Assembly: GCA_017379075.1 (NCBI GenBank)
Contig: JAFNXL010000015.1
Location: 103,214-167,213, forward strand
DNA from: Bacteroidaceae bacterium
GTDB taxonomy: Bacteria > Bacteroidota > Bacteroidia > Bacteroidales > Bacteroidaceae
Length of the DNA: 64,000 nucleotides
Reading direction: 5' to 3'
The notes beneath the pieces are model-generated. The model was given only the letters and a program-made list of their open reading frames with translations. It did no database searches and was not told the origin of the DNA. The position numbers and the translations under genes were made by a program. The stretch's first letter is position 1. Each line of letters opens with the position of its first letter. Shown one piece after another: positions 17,079 to 26,685 of the stretch.

Positions 17079-18131
17079 TTATCTGCGTTGTCTGCGCACA
17101 CTTACACGCGGTGCGCTGCTGCTCTTTTCACCACTGCTTGCCTTACTTCCCGTACGGCGACGGCTGTTATTCTCTTCAACAGTGGTCTTGTTTCTGCTCT
17201 TCACTGCCTTAGTTGGTTTGGCCACAGCCAAACTGTCAACTTTGGTTGAGTCCTGAGGTTGTTTCCAAATTCGGCCTTCAAAATCTGTCAGCTGTTTTTC
17301 AATCTTCTTTTGTTCCTTCACCATTGCACTGTCATCCTTGCAATAAGCGGCAAGAACGCGTCCTTGAAGGTTATTGGTCATGTAAATCTTGCCCTCATAA
17401 TGATTCATTGTGAAGAAATCATTTGCAGTCAAGTTGGATACATTATTCAAGTTGCTACCCATCATGGGCAGACGAGACAACCATGAAGCCACATCTTCGT
17501 AGTTAATCCAGAACAAAGGAGTGGGCGTAACTTCTCCTCCAAAATCATCTTCTGCACGCATCCAGATAGGACAGAGCGCGGTCACACGTGTGTTGTATGT
17601 TCCAGTGCGCTGGTCAAAATAGATACTCTCCTTAATATAATAACTTGTTACCTCTGCACTGGGCACATCACTATCAGCCACGACCAAACGGCCGTCTTTT
17701 TCTTCAAAGTAGATACTCTTATCTTCCAAAAAGCTCTTAACCTCCAAACGGTCTTCCTTTTCAAAAGACTCGTGTCCATCCAAGTTATATTTATAAGCGG
17801 GAACTCTTCCTGTCAAAACCAAACGGAACAGATAAGTAAACAGATTTACCTGACGTCCTTTAGGCTCTACCGGGTAATACATAGGCGCATTCTTGTCCTT
17901 TGTCAAGTCCAACTGGCGGTATATGTCGCGACGCCACACCACGTCCTCGGGCATAGGAACAGCTGTGGGGAATTGCAACGTTGCTCTATCAACCGTTGTT
18001 TTGGCCGTTGTACCTGTAGCAGCTTTCTTACGTGCTGCTGAAGCTGTGGCTGTACGGCTCTTGGCAGGCTGTGCCAAACAGGCTGTGCCAAACATTGCCG
18101 CTGTAATTATAAATAGGAATATACGCTTCAT
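17079..18131 (-). CDS. porN: Type IX secretion system protein PorN/GldN
   Basis: Periplasmic component of the T9SS. PorN binds the lipoprotein PorK to form the large ring under the outer membrane. The 350 residues have a signal peptide (ending ACLAQ) and a low-complexity Ala/Thr/Lys linker to about residue 48. The conserved core follows (EDVVWRRDIYRQLDLTKDKN, PMYYP, FTYLFRLV, VTALCPIWMRAEDD, PLFWINYED). The C terminus is an unusually basic, low-complexity tail (SRRRTGSKASSGEKSS, RVSVRRQRR). It is the last por gene of the operon, 18 bp after porM. Confidence 0.93.
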   Translation of the reverse strand: MKRIFLFIITAAMFGTACLAQPAKSRTATASAARKKAATGTTAKTTVDRATLQFPTAVPMPEDVVWRRDIYRQLDLTKDKNAPMYYPVEPKGRQVNLFTYLFRLVLTGRVPAYKYNLDGHESFEKEDRLEVKSFLEDKSIYFEEKDGRLVVADSDVPSAEVTSYYIKESIYFDQRTGTYNTRVTALCPIWMRAEDDFGGEVTPTPLFWINYEDVASWLSRLPMMGSNLNNVSNLTANDFFTMNHYEGKIYMTNNLQGRVLAAYCKDDSAMVKEQKKIEKQLTDFEGRIWKQPQDSTKVDSLAVAKPTKAVKSRNKTTVEENNSRRRTGSKASSGEKSSSAPRVSVRRQRR

Positions 18132-18149
18132 ATCTCTTGTATAGGGGGA

Positions 18150-19715
18150 TTACTTGATAATTACTTCCATGGCACCACTCAGAGTTCTTTCAACTCCATC
18201 GGGACCTACTGCTTGAATATTGGTAATATAGAAACGCTTGTTACGCGAAAGCGCTCTGATTTGGTTCTTCTGACGATCGGAGAATTTCGGTCCCTCACTG
18301 CGATAAGGTACTGCATTTCCCATTGCATCATAGAAAACTGTTTCAAAACGAACAACACTGAATTCTATGTTAAGAAGACCGTCATCGATGGCTGCGCCAA
18401 TTCCTTCACTTCCCATCAAAACCTGCTTGGACAAATTTCCTCCACGGAAATGTTCCGGATTGCCATCTGCATCATTATATGCAATATAGGCTGTGGGATC
18501 GGGCAATTTGCGAACACGGAATCCAAACTTACCCATTACTTGGGAACGGCCTTCGTTGCGGGCAGAAACGGTTATTTCCACATCGCTACCCACTGTTTCG
18601 GGACGTGCGATGAATTTGCCATTCCCTTTCGCCTCAAGGCTTCCGCCTGACATGGTAGCTGTAATCTGATTATTTGGAACACCCGGCACACTCACGCTAA
18701 TGGGGTTATCGTATCCGGCATAAAGCACATTCATAATATCCGCGCTTACCGTAGCACTGGGGGCTACAACCGTATATTTCTGTTCAAAGTCGCGACGGAC
18801 TTTCTCACCGTCACCATTGACCATCTCAATATGGCCGTTCAGGGTAAAATCACCGGTTCGTCCGCATATTGTTTCATACAGACCATTTTCTGACGGGATT
18901 TCTTTTCCGCCGACAAATATCGTTGGACGACGTGTGGTATCCACAGCGGCCATGATTATCTGTGCGCTGAACTTGCCTCCCTGCACTACTGTCTGCGAAT
19001 TAGGAATCACATACGCGTTCAATTGGTTCACACGAACGTCCTTCACATCCACATTTCCAATCAGATTGTGCAACACCTGTCCTTCCGCATAACGCACGTC
19101 ACTCTGCAATTTGGTCAGCAATGTGACAGCAGCAGCAGTTGGCATGTTCTCAAACATATACTCCTGCCAGTTTTTGCCCAATGTGCGTATCTCATGAGGC
19201 ACATCTGTGTTCAGGTTACTGATGATGATGGCACGCTTTGCGGTATCTGTGACCATTTCAGAAATTTTGTCGCGGTAATTGTTTATCGCATTATAGAGTT
19301 CTTCGCCTCTTCCTCTAACCGGCGCAAGCATGATATGAGTACTGGCTTCCAAGTCCTCACGGTTTTTGATGGCATCCACTCTACCATCTTCACCATCACT
19401 TTTCTTCACGATGGCCACTTTCAGTTCTTCTGCCAGATTAAAAAGCGAATCACTGATGCCGCGCACATACAGAGCCTTGTCATACCATGCCTTAACCTTC
19501 GTTGGGTTTGCCTTCATCTGCGCCTCAAACTGTGCATAGACACTTTGATTCGTAGAAGTGGCGTTCTCTGTGGTACGATTCAGACTTTCTTCCACCAACG
19601 AAAATCCATTCAGCACATCGCTTGATACATTCAGTGCTAACATGGCCATCATCACAACGTACATCAGATTTATCATCTTCTGACGTGGCGAAATCCTTTT
19701 CTTCTTTATTGGCAT
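18150..19715 (-). CDS. porM: Type IX secretion system protein PorM/GldM
   Basis: Inner-membrane T9SS protein whose single N-terminal helix joins the PorL motor and whose periplasmic Ig-like domains reach the PorK/PorN ring, transmitting energy. The 521 residues begin with the family signature SPRQKMINLMYVVMMAMLAL (residues 9-28), including the helix, followed by NVSSDVLNGF. The C-terminal domains include KLPDPTAYI and the conserved GAAIDDGLLNIEFSV. Ordering and 46-bp spacing to porL support cotranscription. Typical family length and no anomalies. Confidence 0.95.
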   Translation of the reverse strand: MPIKKKRISPRQKMINLMYVVMMAMLALNVSSDVLNGFSLVEESLNRTTENATSTNQSVYAQFEAQMKANPTKVKAWYDKALYVRGISDSLFNLAEELKVAIVKKSDGEDGRVDAIKNREDLEASTHIMLAPVRGRGEELYNAINNYRDKISEMVTDTAKRAIIISNLNTDVPHEIRTLGKNWQEYMFENMPTAAAVTLLTKLQSDVRYAEGQVLHNLIGNVDVKDVRVNQLNAYVIPNSQTVVQGGKFSAQIIMAAVDTTRRPTIFVGGKEIPSENGLYETICGRTGDFTLNGHIEMVNGDGEKVRRDFEQKYTVVAPSATVSADIMNVLYAGYDNPISVSVPGVPNNQITATMSGGSLEAKGNGKFIARPETVGSDVEITVSARNEGRSQVMGKFGFRVRKLPDPTAYIAYNDADGNPEHFRGGNLSKQVLMGSEGIGAAIDDGLLNIEFSVVRFETVFYDAMGNAVPYRSEGPKFSDRQKNQIRALSRNKRFYITNIQAVGPDGVERTLSGAMEVIIK

Positions 19716-19761
19716 TGGTCGTATTGTAATCGGATTGTTTTACATCTTTTAGCTAAACCCT

Positions 19762-20580
19762 TCATGAATTATTTGCAACCGGTGCTGTACCCATGTTTAC
19801 GGTAAGCGCCTGTATCATGCGGGCATAAACATTATTGAGTTCCTCAATCTGTTGTGCCATTCTGCGGGTCTGTTCGTCAATCTGCTCAATGGTACTAACC
19901 TGCTTGCTGATATTGCGCAACTGCAACTCATAAACCGTTGCGATGCCAGTAAGTGTGCGGTTCAGGTTCTCCATTTCCTCACTGTCTGTACTCATACGGT
20001 TAGCCTGTGCTTTCACGCGGCCCAACACTTCAGTCAGTTCGGTCAGTTCTTCAGCATAGTTCTTCACTGCTTCCTCAATGGTGGCAGGATCTGTTGCCTT
20101 AATCATATCGGGATCAGCTGCACTTCCACCCTTAATTCTGCTCAACACCAACTGTGCTTCTGCGGCTGCCTGACCAGCTGCTGCCAGATTTGCAGCAGCA
20201 GCGCTCAAACCAGCACCGGCAGTCAATGCGCCATGATCCACACCAGCAGCATTGCCACTGATAACAACAGGTTCTGCAGTATTGATAACAGCACCTTCGG
20301 GAAGGGGACTTCCGCCCGCGACAATTACCGAAGGTCCAGCAGAAACTGTTGCGTTCTCTGAAGGTGTTTTCTCATAAGTCTTTTCAAAACCGGAGATGAA
20401 GAACACAAACACTTCGGTACCCATACCAATGAAAAGCATCATATTGGCACCAGGAATGTGTGTGAGTTTGAACAAGGTTCCCAAAATAACAATGGCTGCA
20501 CCCCAACTGTACGCATAGTTCATGAACACTTGTCCAGATGGAGAGTCCATCCATCGCTGTATTTTTAATATCGGATTCAT
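19762..20580 (-). CDS. porL: Type IX secretion motor protein PorL/GldL
   Basis: Inner-membrane motor subunit that with PorM uses the proton gradient to power T9SS export. The 272 residues have two helices (about 26-40 and 47-63); the second contains GMGTEVFVFF, with E56 matching the essential membrane glutamate known in PorL and GldL. A cytoplasmic region follows: an Ala/Gly-rich linker (about 85-165), then a long coiled coil (about 170-260, EELTELTEVLGRVKAQ, QIDEQTRRMAQQIEELN). The Ala/Gly linker is longer than I expect for the family. It lies between porK and porM. Confidence 0.94.
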   Translation of the reverse strand: MNPILKIQRWMDSPSGQVFMNYAYSWGAAIVILGTLFKLTHIPGANMMLFIGMGTEVFVFFISGFEKTYEKTPSENATVSAGPSVIVAGGSPLPEGAVINTAEPVVISGNAAGVDHGALTAGAGLSAAAANLAAAGQAAAEAQLVLSRIKGGSAADPDMIKATDPATIEEAVKNYAEELTELTEVLGRVKAQANRMSTDSEEMENLNRTLTGIATVYELQLRNISKQVSTIEQIDEQTRRMAQQIEELNNVYARMIQALTVNMGTAPVANNS

Positions 20581-20622
20581 TTCTTTTCTGATTTATATTG
20601 ATGGTATTATTGTTTCTTCACT

Positions 20623-22074
20623 TTATTTCTTGCGGCCGCGGCTGCTTGTTCCACGGGTATCGCTAATCATTGTGCGCACACAACGGAAACCCACATAACT
20701 ACGGGGTTGGTTCTGGTATTCATAACCGCGCCATGCACTGCGTATCAGGCTCTCGGGATCTTTCCAACTTCCGCCACGCACACTTTTCCGTTTCAGACGG
20801 TAAGGATCTTCCTTGGCTGCATTGTATTTGAGATCCGGGTTCATGTCACTCATGCTTTCCACGCCCGACTCCACATATACTGTGCTGGTCCATTCTGCCA
20901 CATTACCGGCCATATCATACAAGCCATTGCTGTTTGCACTGAAAATACCGCATTTACTGGTTATCAGACTACCGTCCATTGTATAGTTTCCTCTGTCCGG
21001 TTTGAAATTGGCATAGAAACATCCCTTATCGCTCTTTACTTCTCCTGACTCCCAAGGGAAAGGATTTCCACTTTTTCCACGGGCAGCGTATTCCCATTCA
21101 ATTTCTGTGGGCAGACGGAAACGCTGGATTTGACGCGCATATCCGCCCATTCCTTTCATCAGATAATCGGTACGCCATGCACAGAAAGCATTTGCCTGCT
21201 CCCAGGTTACGCCCACAACGGGATAGTCATCGTATACAGGATTGCTGAAATACAGTTTCATGTAGCGTTCATTATCTGCATTCTGGAAGTCATTCACCCA
21301 GCAAGTGGTATCCGGATATATATTCACGATGTAAGTATTCAGAAAATCCCAAGGCCCGCTAAGTGGTCGGGTAATGGTCTGACGGACTATGCGACCTTCA
21401 TCATCAACCCATGCAGTATCCTTACTAATCATAACCTGTTCTGTGCTAACAGTATTGTCCGTATTCAAATCTCTTTCTTCTGGATTCATACGGTGTTTGC
21501 GCAAAGCGGCTGCCGCATAGTCATAAACTTCATAACGATAGTTCATCTGACTGGCATCCAACATTACAGTACCGTCAATGGGATGAGTTACATACACACT
21601 CTCAATGGCACGCAACTCGTCCTCAGTGGCCTTGCGCCATGGTATGGGTTTGCTCCAGTTCAGATAGGGAGTTATGGGATTTCCTTCTTTGTCTTCCTCT
21701 ATCTTATAAGTCTCATCACCGCCATAAGCCGGATCAGCCAGACGCTCACGAATAATGCTATCACGCACCCAGTATACAAACTGTCTGTATTTTGCGTTAC
21801 TAACCTCGTGTTCGTCCATCCAGAAACCGTCCACACTGATTTCGCGGGCAGGAAATCCGGCGCCCCAAAGTGTGTCGTTTTCGGCAAGGCCCACTTTCAG
21901 GGAGCCTTTGTTTACCGCCACCATACCGTAAGGTGTGGGTTCTGATATGGTTGTGCCACGCACACCTATCAGTTCACCCCCAACCGCATTGGCTGTTGTG
22001 CTGCTTCCCATACAACCTGTCAGACATGCCATCAGACCAATCAGGGCCAATATTCTTATAGGTTTTCTTTTCAT
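20623..22074 (-). CDS. porK: Type IX secretion lipoprotein PorK/GldK
   Basis: Outer-membrane-associated lipoprotein forming the T9SS ring with PorN. The signal peptide ends in the lipobox LTGC (Cys21). The body is a formylglycine-generating-enzyme-like (SUMF1) fold used structurally: GFWMDEHEVSNAKYRQF, VGVTWEQANAFCAWR, RLPTEIEWEYAARGKSGNP, YDMAGNVAEWTS, VRGGSWKDPESLIRS and the final GFRCVR. The 483 residues are normal for PorK. The end is SSRGRKK. Positioned between porP and porL as in other Bacteroidetes. Confidence 0.95.
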   Translation of the reverse strand: MKRKPIRILALIGLMACLTGCMGSSTTANAVGGELIGVRGTTISEPTPYGMVAVNKGSLKVGLAENDTLWGAGFPAREISVDGFWMDEHEVSNAKYRQFVYWVRDSIIRERLADPAYGGDETYKIEEDKEGNPITPYLNWSKPIPWRKATEDELRAIESVYVTHPIDGTVMLDASQMNYRYEVYDYAAAALRKHRMNPEERDLNTDNTVSTEQVMISKDTAWVDDEGRIVRQTITRPLSGPWDFLNTYIVNIYPDTTCWVNDFQNADNERYMKLYFSNPVYDDYPVVGVTWEQANAFCAWRTDYLMKGMGGYARQIQRFRLPTEIEWEYAARGKSGNPFPWESGEVKSDKGCFYANFKPDRGNYTMDGSLITSKCGIFSANSNGLYDMAGNVAEWTSTVYVESGVESMSDMNPDLKYNAAKEDPYRLKRKSVRGGSWKDPESLIRSAWRGYEYQNQPRSYVGFRCVRTMISDTRGTSSRGRKK

Positions 22075-22083
22075 ATTCTATTA

Positions 22084-23025
22084 TTATAATAGTCTCACAC
22101 TCTTGTGTTTGTTCTTTCCTTTCTTAAAAAGGTTCAAATCCGTTTGGTATCCCAACACCAACTCATGCGTGCCGTGAAGGGCGCCAATTCCTCCTGTATA
22201 TATCTCGTAGGCATAGCCCACATTTATTCCGTGGAAGTCAATACCCAACAATACTGTCGCACTTCTCGTCGGGCTGTAGGACAAACCTCCATACATCTTG
22301 TGCTTGCTACCCGAATAGGCAAGTCTTGCGGTCACGTCGGCTCTCCAATCCATCAAATCCGTTCTGAATGCGGCATCCGTGTACAATGCATACTGCTTGT
22401 TGCGGAAGGGAAGACGATAGCCGCCATTGACATAAAACGTGGGGTCCACACTTATTTCGTATGCCTTTTCATCTCCCAACGTAATGGTTGGTCCCATACA
22501 ATGCATCACGCTCACGCCCGCATACCATATCTTCTTATAGCTGTAACGCAAGCCTACATCCAAATCAAAAGCCGTACCTTTTACCTCATTCGAGGCGAAA
22601 GCGGGATCACTACTGTCTTCCATATCCAGGTCTCCGCCATTCACGCCTTGGCTCAGCATGGCAGGCCTCACGCCCACACTGGCTCGCCCGCCCCAAAGTT
22701 TCTGGTGATAGGCATACTGGAATGACAGTTTCTTTGTGCTGAACACTCCGGCGGCATCGTTCAAGAACGCCACTCCCATACCATGGCTTGGGCTCAGGAA
22801 AAACACGGGCAAATCTGCTCCCACAAACATTGTGGCCGGGGCATCTTCAAAGCCCACCATTTGCATACTGTAGGCTCCCTGTACATTGAGCATGCCATCC
22901 AACCCTGTGGCTGCAGGATTGTAAAAAGACTGCAGCGCCCAATAGTTGGAGAACGCCACATCGTACTGTGCCCTACACACTAAAGCACTCAGCACGAACA
23001 GTCCTATCCAGCACAGTCGTTTCAT
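22084..23025 (-). CDS. porP: PorP/SprF-family type IX secretion membrane protein
   Basis: Outer-membrane beta-barrel of the PorP/SprF family that anchors or docks the T9SS machinery. With the start at 23025 (MKRLCWIGLFVLSALVCRAQ) it has a standard signal peptide and about 313 residues. An upstream in-frame ATG at 23055 would add MARLAVIAYR and lies about 13 bp after an AAGGAG, so it cannot be excluded. Signature features are QYDVAFSNYWALQSFYNPAATG near the mature N terminus and repeated aromatic-ended beta strands (FQYAYHQKLWG, LDVGLRYSYKKIWYAGVSV). First gene of the porPKLMN operon. Confidence 0.92.
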   Translation of the reverse strand: MKRLCWIGLFVLSALVCRAQYDVAFSNYWALQSFYNPAATGLDGMLNVQGAYSMQMVGFEDAPATMFVGADLPVFFLSPSHGMGVAFLNDAAGVFSTKKLSFQYAYHQKLWGGRASVGVRPAMLSQGVNGGDLDMEDSSDPAFASNEVKGTAFDLDVGLRYSYKKIWYAGVSVMHCMGPTITLGDEKAYEISVDPTFYVNGGYRLPFRNKQYALYTDAAFRTDLMDWRADVTARLAYSGSKHKMYGGLSYSPTRSATVLLGIDFHGINVGYAYEIYTGGIGALHGTHELVLGYQTDLNLFKKGKNKHKSVRLL

Positions 23026-23157
23026 CCTATATGCTATAACGGCCAAGCGTGCCATAATATTGTACTGCTCCTTGAAAAAATCGACAAGACCCCATTCCTT
23101 TTACACAGTTTCTATCTTTCCAATAACGTTTCCTTGCTTTATCAGATTCTTCAAGAC

Positions 23158-24132
23158 TCATCGTTTTAACGGCATCACCGTCACTTCATAATACGCTCCC
23201 GAATGATTTGCAGCTACGGTATAGTGAGGACGTCCCTTGATTATATCCGTGCCATAGACATGAACATGTCCGGCAAAAGTGGCCAACAGGTTCGGGGCCT
23301 CCACCAATGTCTCATAAAAATCATAATCAACCTTCTGATGTCCCTCGGGCCAGCGGTTACGGCGTTCTGTCTGATATCCCCCATCGGCAGCCGCACCCCA
23401 TTTTGGATGTCCTATGCCGTACGCCACCGAACGGGACGGGGCGTATAAAGGAATATGCTGGAACAAGATAAAAGGCACACCGGACTTTGCTTCCTTACGG
23501 ATAAAGTCCAACTGACGGGATTCAATCTCGTAATTAGATGTATCAAAGAACAACAGGCGCACGCCTTTGTGTTCCACACCATACGCCACAGGATCATATT
23601 TACCAAACAACTGGGACAGGCGTTCTTCACGCCACTTCTTACGCAGTTCATGACTGGTTCCTTCCATTCCTTCGTAATGCCAGTCATGGTTGCCACAAGT
23701 ATAATAATATGGTATACCCGATTCGCGCATCACTTCTTGCACAAACTCAACAGCCCGTTCCGAGGGATAACTAACGATATCGCCTAACAACGCTATCACG
23801 TCGGCATTCTTAACCTTTGCCAGCGCCACCGTCTGCCGGAAGGCCTTTTCGGGATTCGTTTTCTCTCCGGTCTTGAAATGTGTGGTTTCGTTATATGCCG
23901 CTGCCATACGCTTGCTGTACTGGCGGAAAGGAGCCTCGCGCTCGTCACTTAGCCACAAGTGCGTGTCCGCTATCACAAAGATTCGAAGTGTGTCCGTCAC
24001 TGCCGACGAGTATATTCTCACTTGTTCTCCCGTACAAGAATGAATCACTTCCTGTTTGAACTTCTTGGCTTGGGAAACCATCGGGCAGAACAGCAGAAGC
24101 AGTATGACAATGCGTTTCAATAGATTATTCAT
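23158..24132 (-). CDS. Exported calcineurin-like metallophosphoesterase
   Basis: Predicted periplasmic phosphoesterase of 324 residues with a signal peptide (ending MVSQAKKF). The binuclear-metal motifs of the calcineurin superfamily are all present: VIADTHLW, GDIVSYPSE, CGNHDWH and FAGHVHVYG, plus FQHIPLY supplying another His. The substrate is unknown; relatives include acid phosphatases and nucleotide or phospholipid phosphodiesterases. Transcribed in the direction of porP but separated by over 100 bp, so probably an independent unit. It has its own -7 element upstream. Confidence 0.88.
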   Translation of the reverse strand: MNNLLKRIVILLLLFCPMVSQAKKFKQEVIHSCTGEQVRIYSSAVTDTLRIFVIADTHLWLSDEREAPFRQYSKRMAAAYNETTHFKTGEKTNPEKAFRQTVALAKVKNADVIALLGDIVSYPSERAVEFVQEVMRESGIPYYYTCGNHDWHYEGMEGTSHELRKKWREERLSQLFGKYDPVAYGVEHKGVRLLFFDTSNYEIESRQLDFIRKEAKSGVPFILFQHIPLYAPSRSVAYGIGHPKWGAAADGGYQTERRNRWPEGHQKVDYDFYETLVEAPNLLATFAGHVHVYGTDIIKGRPHYTVAANHSGAYYEVTVMPLKR

Positions 24133-24227
24133 GACAATACTTTAATGTTTCGGACATTATTCAACATTTACCTTTTCAATATGGTTCATAGCGTTCATTT
24201 TGAAGTGTCCTAATTTGTTTTACCCCA

Positions 24228-24235
24228 CAAAATTA
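24228..24235 (-). promoter_or_regulatory. -7 box upstream of metallophosphoesterase
   Basis: TAATTTTG on the minus strand, about 96 bp before the start codon. No good -33 partner. Confidence 0.4.
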
Positions 24236-24273
24236 CAAAAAACATCCGAAATATGAATCATGGCATTACGAAA

Positions 24274-24314
24274 AAAACGGAAAAGCGATTTAAGGCACAC
24301 CGCTTTCCCGTTTT
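24274..24314 (-). terminator. Intrinsic terminator after GH97
   Basis: AAAACGGGAAAGCG and CGCTTTTCCGTTTT (minus strand) form a long stem flanked by T/A runs, 22 bp past the GH97 stop. Confidence 0.8.
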
Positions 24315-24335
24315 ATTATAACCTCTGTTACTATA

Positions 24336-26282
24336 TTATTGGGCAATCACAGCCGCAAAACCACCGTTGCGGGCCATCTTGATATGGAGTTTTGTTTTCT
24401 TGTTTACAGAAGTCTTCTCCAGACGGTAATCCATTGCCATGCGGTTGGCATTCACTCCATCTACAAAAGAGGTCATCTGCAAGCTCTTTCCTTCGGGAAG
24501 AATATTGAGCGTTACGTCCAGCTCGCGCTGCTTGTCATTGGTGATGCCACCGATGAACCACTTGTCACCCTTACGCTTGGCCATGACAATATACTGGCCA
24601 GCCTCTGCAGCCAACACACGGGTCTCGTCCCAGTTTACAGGAACACTGGTAAGGAAGTCGCGGCAGTCGGGCCATTCATCATATCGGCAGGGGTTGTCCA
24701 TCAACATCTGCAAGTTGCTCTCAAAGAGGACAAATACAGCCATATTGTAAACCTTTGTTCCCACACCGGCACAGAAAGGACGGTTTCCGTGGTGGTATTC
24801 GGGCTGATAACAAATCATGGAGCCGGGAGTATAGTCCATAGGACCTACTGCGCCACGAATGAAAGGCAGCCAGATGCTGTTGGCTGGCTTACAACTTCCA
24901 TTGAACTCCATTCCGCGCACACCTTCATAAGTCAGCACATTGGGGTAGCGGTAGTCCAAACCACTGGGGTGGAAGGCGCCGTGGAAGTCAATCATGATAT
25001 GATGCTCGGCCGCTTCCTTGGCCACACGGTCATAGTAGTCAATCATCCACTGGTCCTGACGATCCATAAAGTCAATCTTGACACCTGCTATACCCCACTT
25101 CTCAAACGTTTCGAAAAGATCCATGTGATGTTCTACGGTAAGCCAGGGCAACCACACCCAAATGCCCACATTCTTTTCCTTTCCGTAACGGATCAGTTCA
25201 GGCAGGTTCACTTTGGGATTGGTTTTGAAAGGATCACGGGTATTCAGTGCCCAACCCTCGTCCATAATGATATATGGCACGCCATTGCGTGAGGCAAAAT
25301 CCACAAAATATTTATAAGTCTCCAGGTTTATGCCACCCTCAAAGGTCACATCGGGTCCGTAGGGAATACCGTTAAGCCAGTCCCAGCAAGTCTGACCGGG
25401 CTTGATCCAGCTTGTATCCTCAATCTCACACTTCGGAGCCAAACGTGTAGGCATGGTGTTTTCTGCCAATCTGCCGTCTTCGCGCGTAATCAGCATATAA
25501 CGCCAGGGGAAGGTGCGTGTACCGTTTGTCTTGGCAATGTAATCCGCCTCCTTAAGGATGCGGTGGCTACGGTCGCCATGATCCTCATATTCAAGAGGAT
25601 TCTTGGGTTGAATTGCCGAAAGGCTGTTGTCGGCATTGCCCTTCAGGAAAAGGCCGGGATAGCTTACAAGGTCAAACTCGCTCAGCAGGATCTTCTGTGT
25701 CTTTCCCATAATCAGCACGGGCAGTTCAGTCATTCTGTCGCCGGCCTTCCATTCGTTGCTTTTTACAATGGAGTAATTCTCCTCGCAACTTGTCTTGAAG
25801 CCTCCGGGCTGCTGCAACACCAAGTCGCAGTTGTCTGCCAACTGGAACAAGGTCTTCTCCTCCATCACTTCAATCTCACCGGGGAGCGATGTCTTCATGC
25901 GCCATGCCACTCCATCATTGTAAAGACGGAACTCCACAGCATAACCACCCTTCATGTCAAGTGTGAGCAGGGTGTAATTGTTCTCCACCTCACTATACTT
26001 CAAGGGGAAGAGTGGCTTGATTGTTTCCTTTACAGTACGCACGCTCTTCTTCTTCAAAGCGGGTTTGGCACCCAAAGTCTTGTCACGCAGCTGCATGCCA
26101 ATCACGCTTTGCTTCAACAGCGTCTCATTGTGGCTTACCACATCATAATAGATACGGTCAGAGAGCGTTACGTTCACACTTGTCTGTCCGTCGGGACTCT
26201 TGGCGGTCACCACCTTCTGGGCATAAGCAGAGAGGCAGGCCACAGCCATCAGAATAAGGGAAAAGATTCTTGTTGTTCTCAT
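24336..26282 (-). CDS. Glycoside hydrolase family 97, retaining type
   Basis: Exported exo-acting alpha-glycosidase, 648 residues, signal peptide ending SAYAQ. An N-terminal beta-sandwich (about 25-280) precedes the TIM barrel (about 290-560) and a C-terminal beta domain. The barrel includes DEGWALN and the segment GVKIDFMDR, in which D404 occupies the position of the nucleophile in retaining GH97 enzymes; inverting SusB-type alpha-glucosidases lack this Asp. Glutamates in LTYEGVRGMEFNG (E453, E459) are candidates for acid/base and calcium ligation. An alpha-galactosidase-like activity is therefore more likely than alpha-glucosidase, by family knowledge. No susC/susD partner lies nearby. Confidence 0.92.
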   Translation of the reverse strand: MRTTRIFSLILMAVACLSAYAQKVVTAKSPDGQTSVNVTLSDRIYYDVVSHNETLLKQSVIGMQLRDKTLGAKPALKKKSVRTVKETIKPLFPLKYSEVENNYTLLTLDMKGGYAVEFRLYNDGVAWRMKTSLPGEIEVMEEKTLFQLADNCDLVLQQPGGFKTSCEENYSIVKSNEWKAGDRMTELPVLIMGKTQKILLSEFDLVSYPGLFLKGNADNSLSAIQPKNPLEYEDHGDRSHRILKEADYIAKTNGTRTFPWRYMLITREDGRLAENTMPTRLAPKCEIEDTSWIKPGQTCWDWLNGIPYGPDVTFEGGINLETYKYFVDFASRNGVPYIIMDEGWALNTRDPFKTNPKVNLPELIRYGKEKNVGIWVWLPWLTVEHHMDLFETFEKWGIAGVKIDFMDRQDQWMIDYYDRVAKEAAEHHIMIDFHGAFHPSGLDYRYPNVLTYEGVRGMEFNGSCKPANSIWLPFIRGAVGPMDYTPGSMICYQPEYHHGNRPFCAGVGTKVYNMAVFVLFESNLQMLMDNPCRYDEWPDCRDFLTSVPVNWDETRVLAAEAGQYIVMAKRKGDKWFIGGITNDKQRELDVTLNILPEGKSLQMTSFVDGVNANRMAMDYRLEKTSVNKKTKLHIKMARNGGFAAVIAQ

Positions 26283-26347
26283 TTCGTGTATTTATATTTG
26301 GTTGTAATTCCTGTTGGTCTCAAAATATGTTGAAGCCCCCATTTACA

Positions 26348-26380
26348 AAAAAGTATGCAAACGGGGCTTGCATACTTTTT
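26348..26380 (-). terminator. Intrinsic terminator after DUF2795 gene
   Basis: AAAAAGTATGCAA and TTGCATACTTTTT form a 13-bp stem with a 7-nt loop, 15 bp past the stop. Confidence 0.85.
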
Positions 26381-26394
26381 CTGACTGCCGGGCA

Positions 26395-26616
26395 TTAATA
26401 CTCATCCTCGTTGAAGAGAAAATCTTCTTTGGTTGGATAATCGGGCCAAAGTTCTTCGATGTTCTCATACACATCACCTTCATCCTCAATTTCCTCCAGA
26501 TTCTCTATTACTTCCATCGGCGCACCGCTTCGGGTGGCATAGTCAATCAGTTCTTCCTTGGTTGCGGGCCATGGCGCATCCTCCAGCTTTGAGGCCAATT
26601 CCAGTGTCCAATACAT
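26395..26616 (-). CDS. Small acidic DUF2795 protein
   Basis: A 73-residue acidic cytoplasmic protein of the DUF2795 family, widespread in Bacteroidetes. The core reads MYWTLELASKLEDAPWPATK, then LIDYATRSGAPMEVIENL, a compact helical fold, followed by a Glu/Asp-rich tail ending WPDYPTKEDFLFNEDEY. Function is not known. It has its own -7 box and a strong terminator, so it is probably a monocistronic, well expressed gene. Confidence 0.85.
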   Translation of the reverse strand: MYWTLELASKLEDAPWPATKEELIDYATRSGAPMEVIENLEEIEDEGDVYENIEELWPDYPTKEDFLFNEDEY

Positions 26617-26661
26617 AATATTATAACCGTTTAAAATTAATTATTCACTTTTCTTGGGGCG

Positions 26662-26669
26662 CAAAGATA
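26662..26669 (-). promoter_or_regulatory. -7 box of DUF2795 gene
   Basis: TATCTTTG on the minus strand, 45 bp before the ATG. Confidence 0.6.
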
Positions 26670-26685
26670 CAATTTCTTTTTTATT

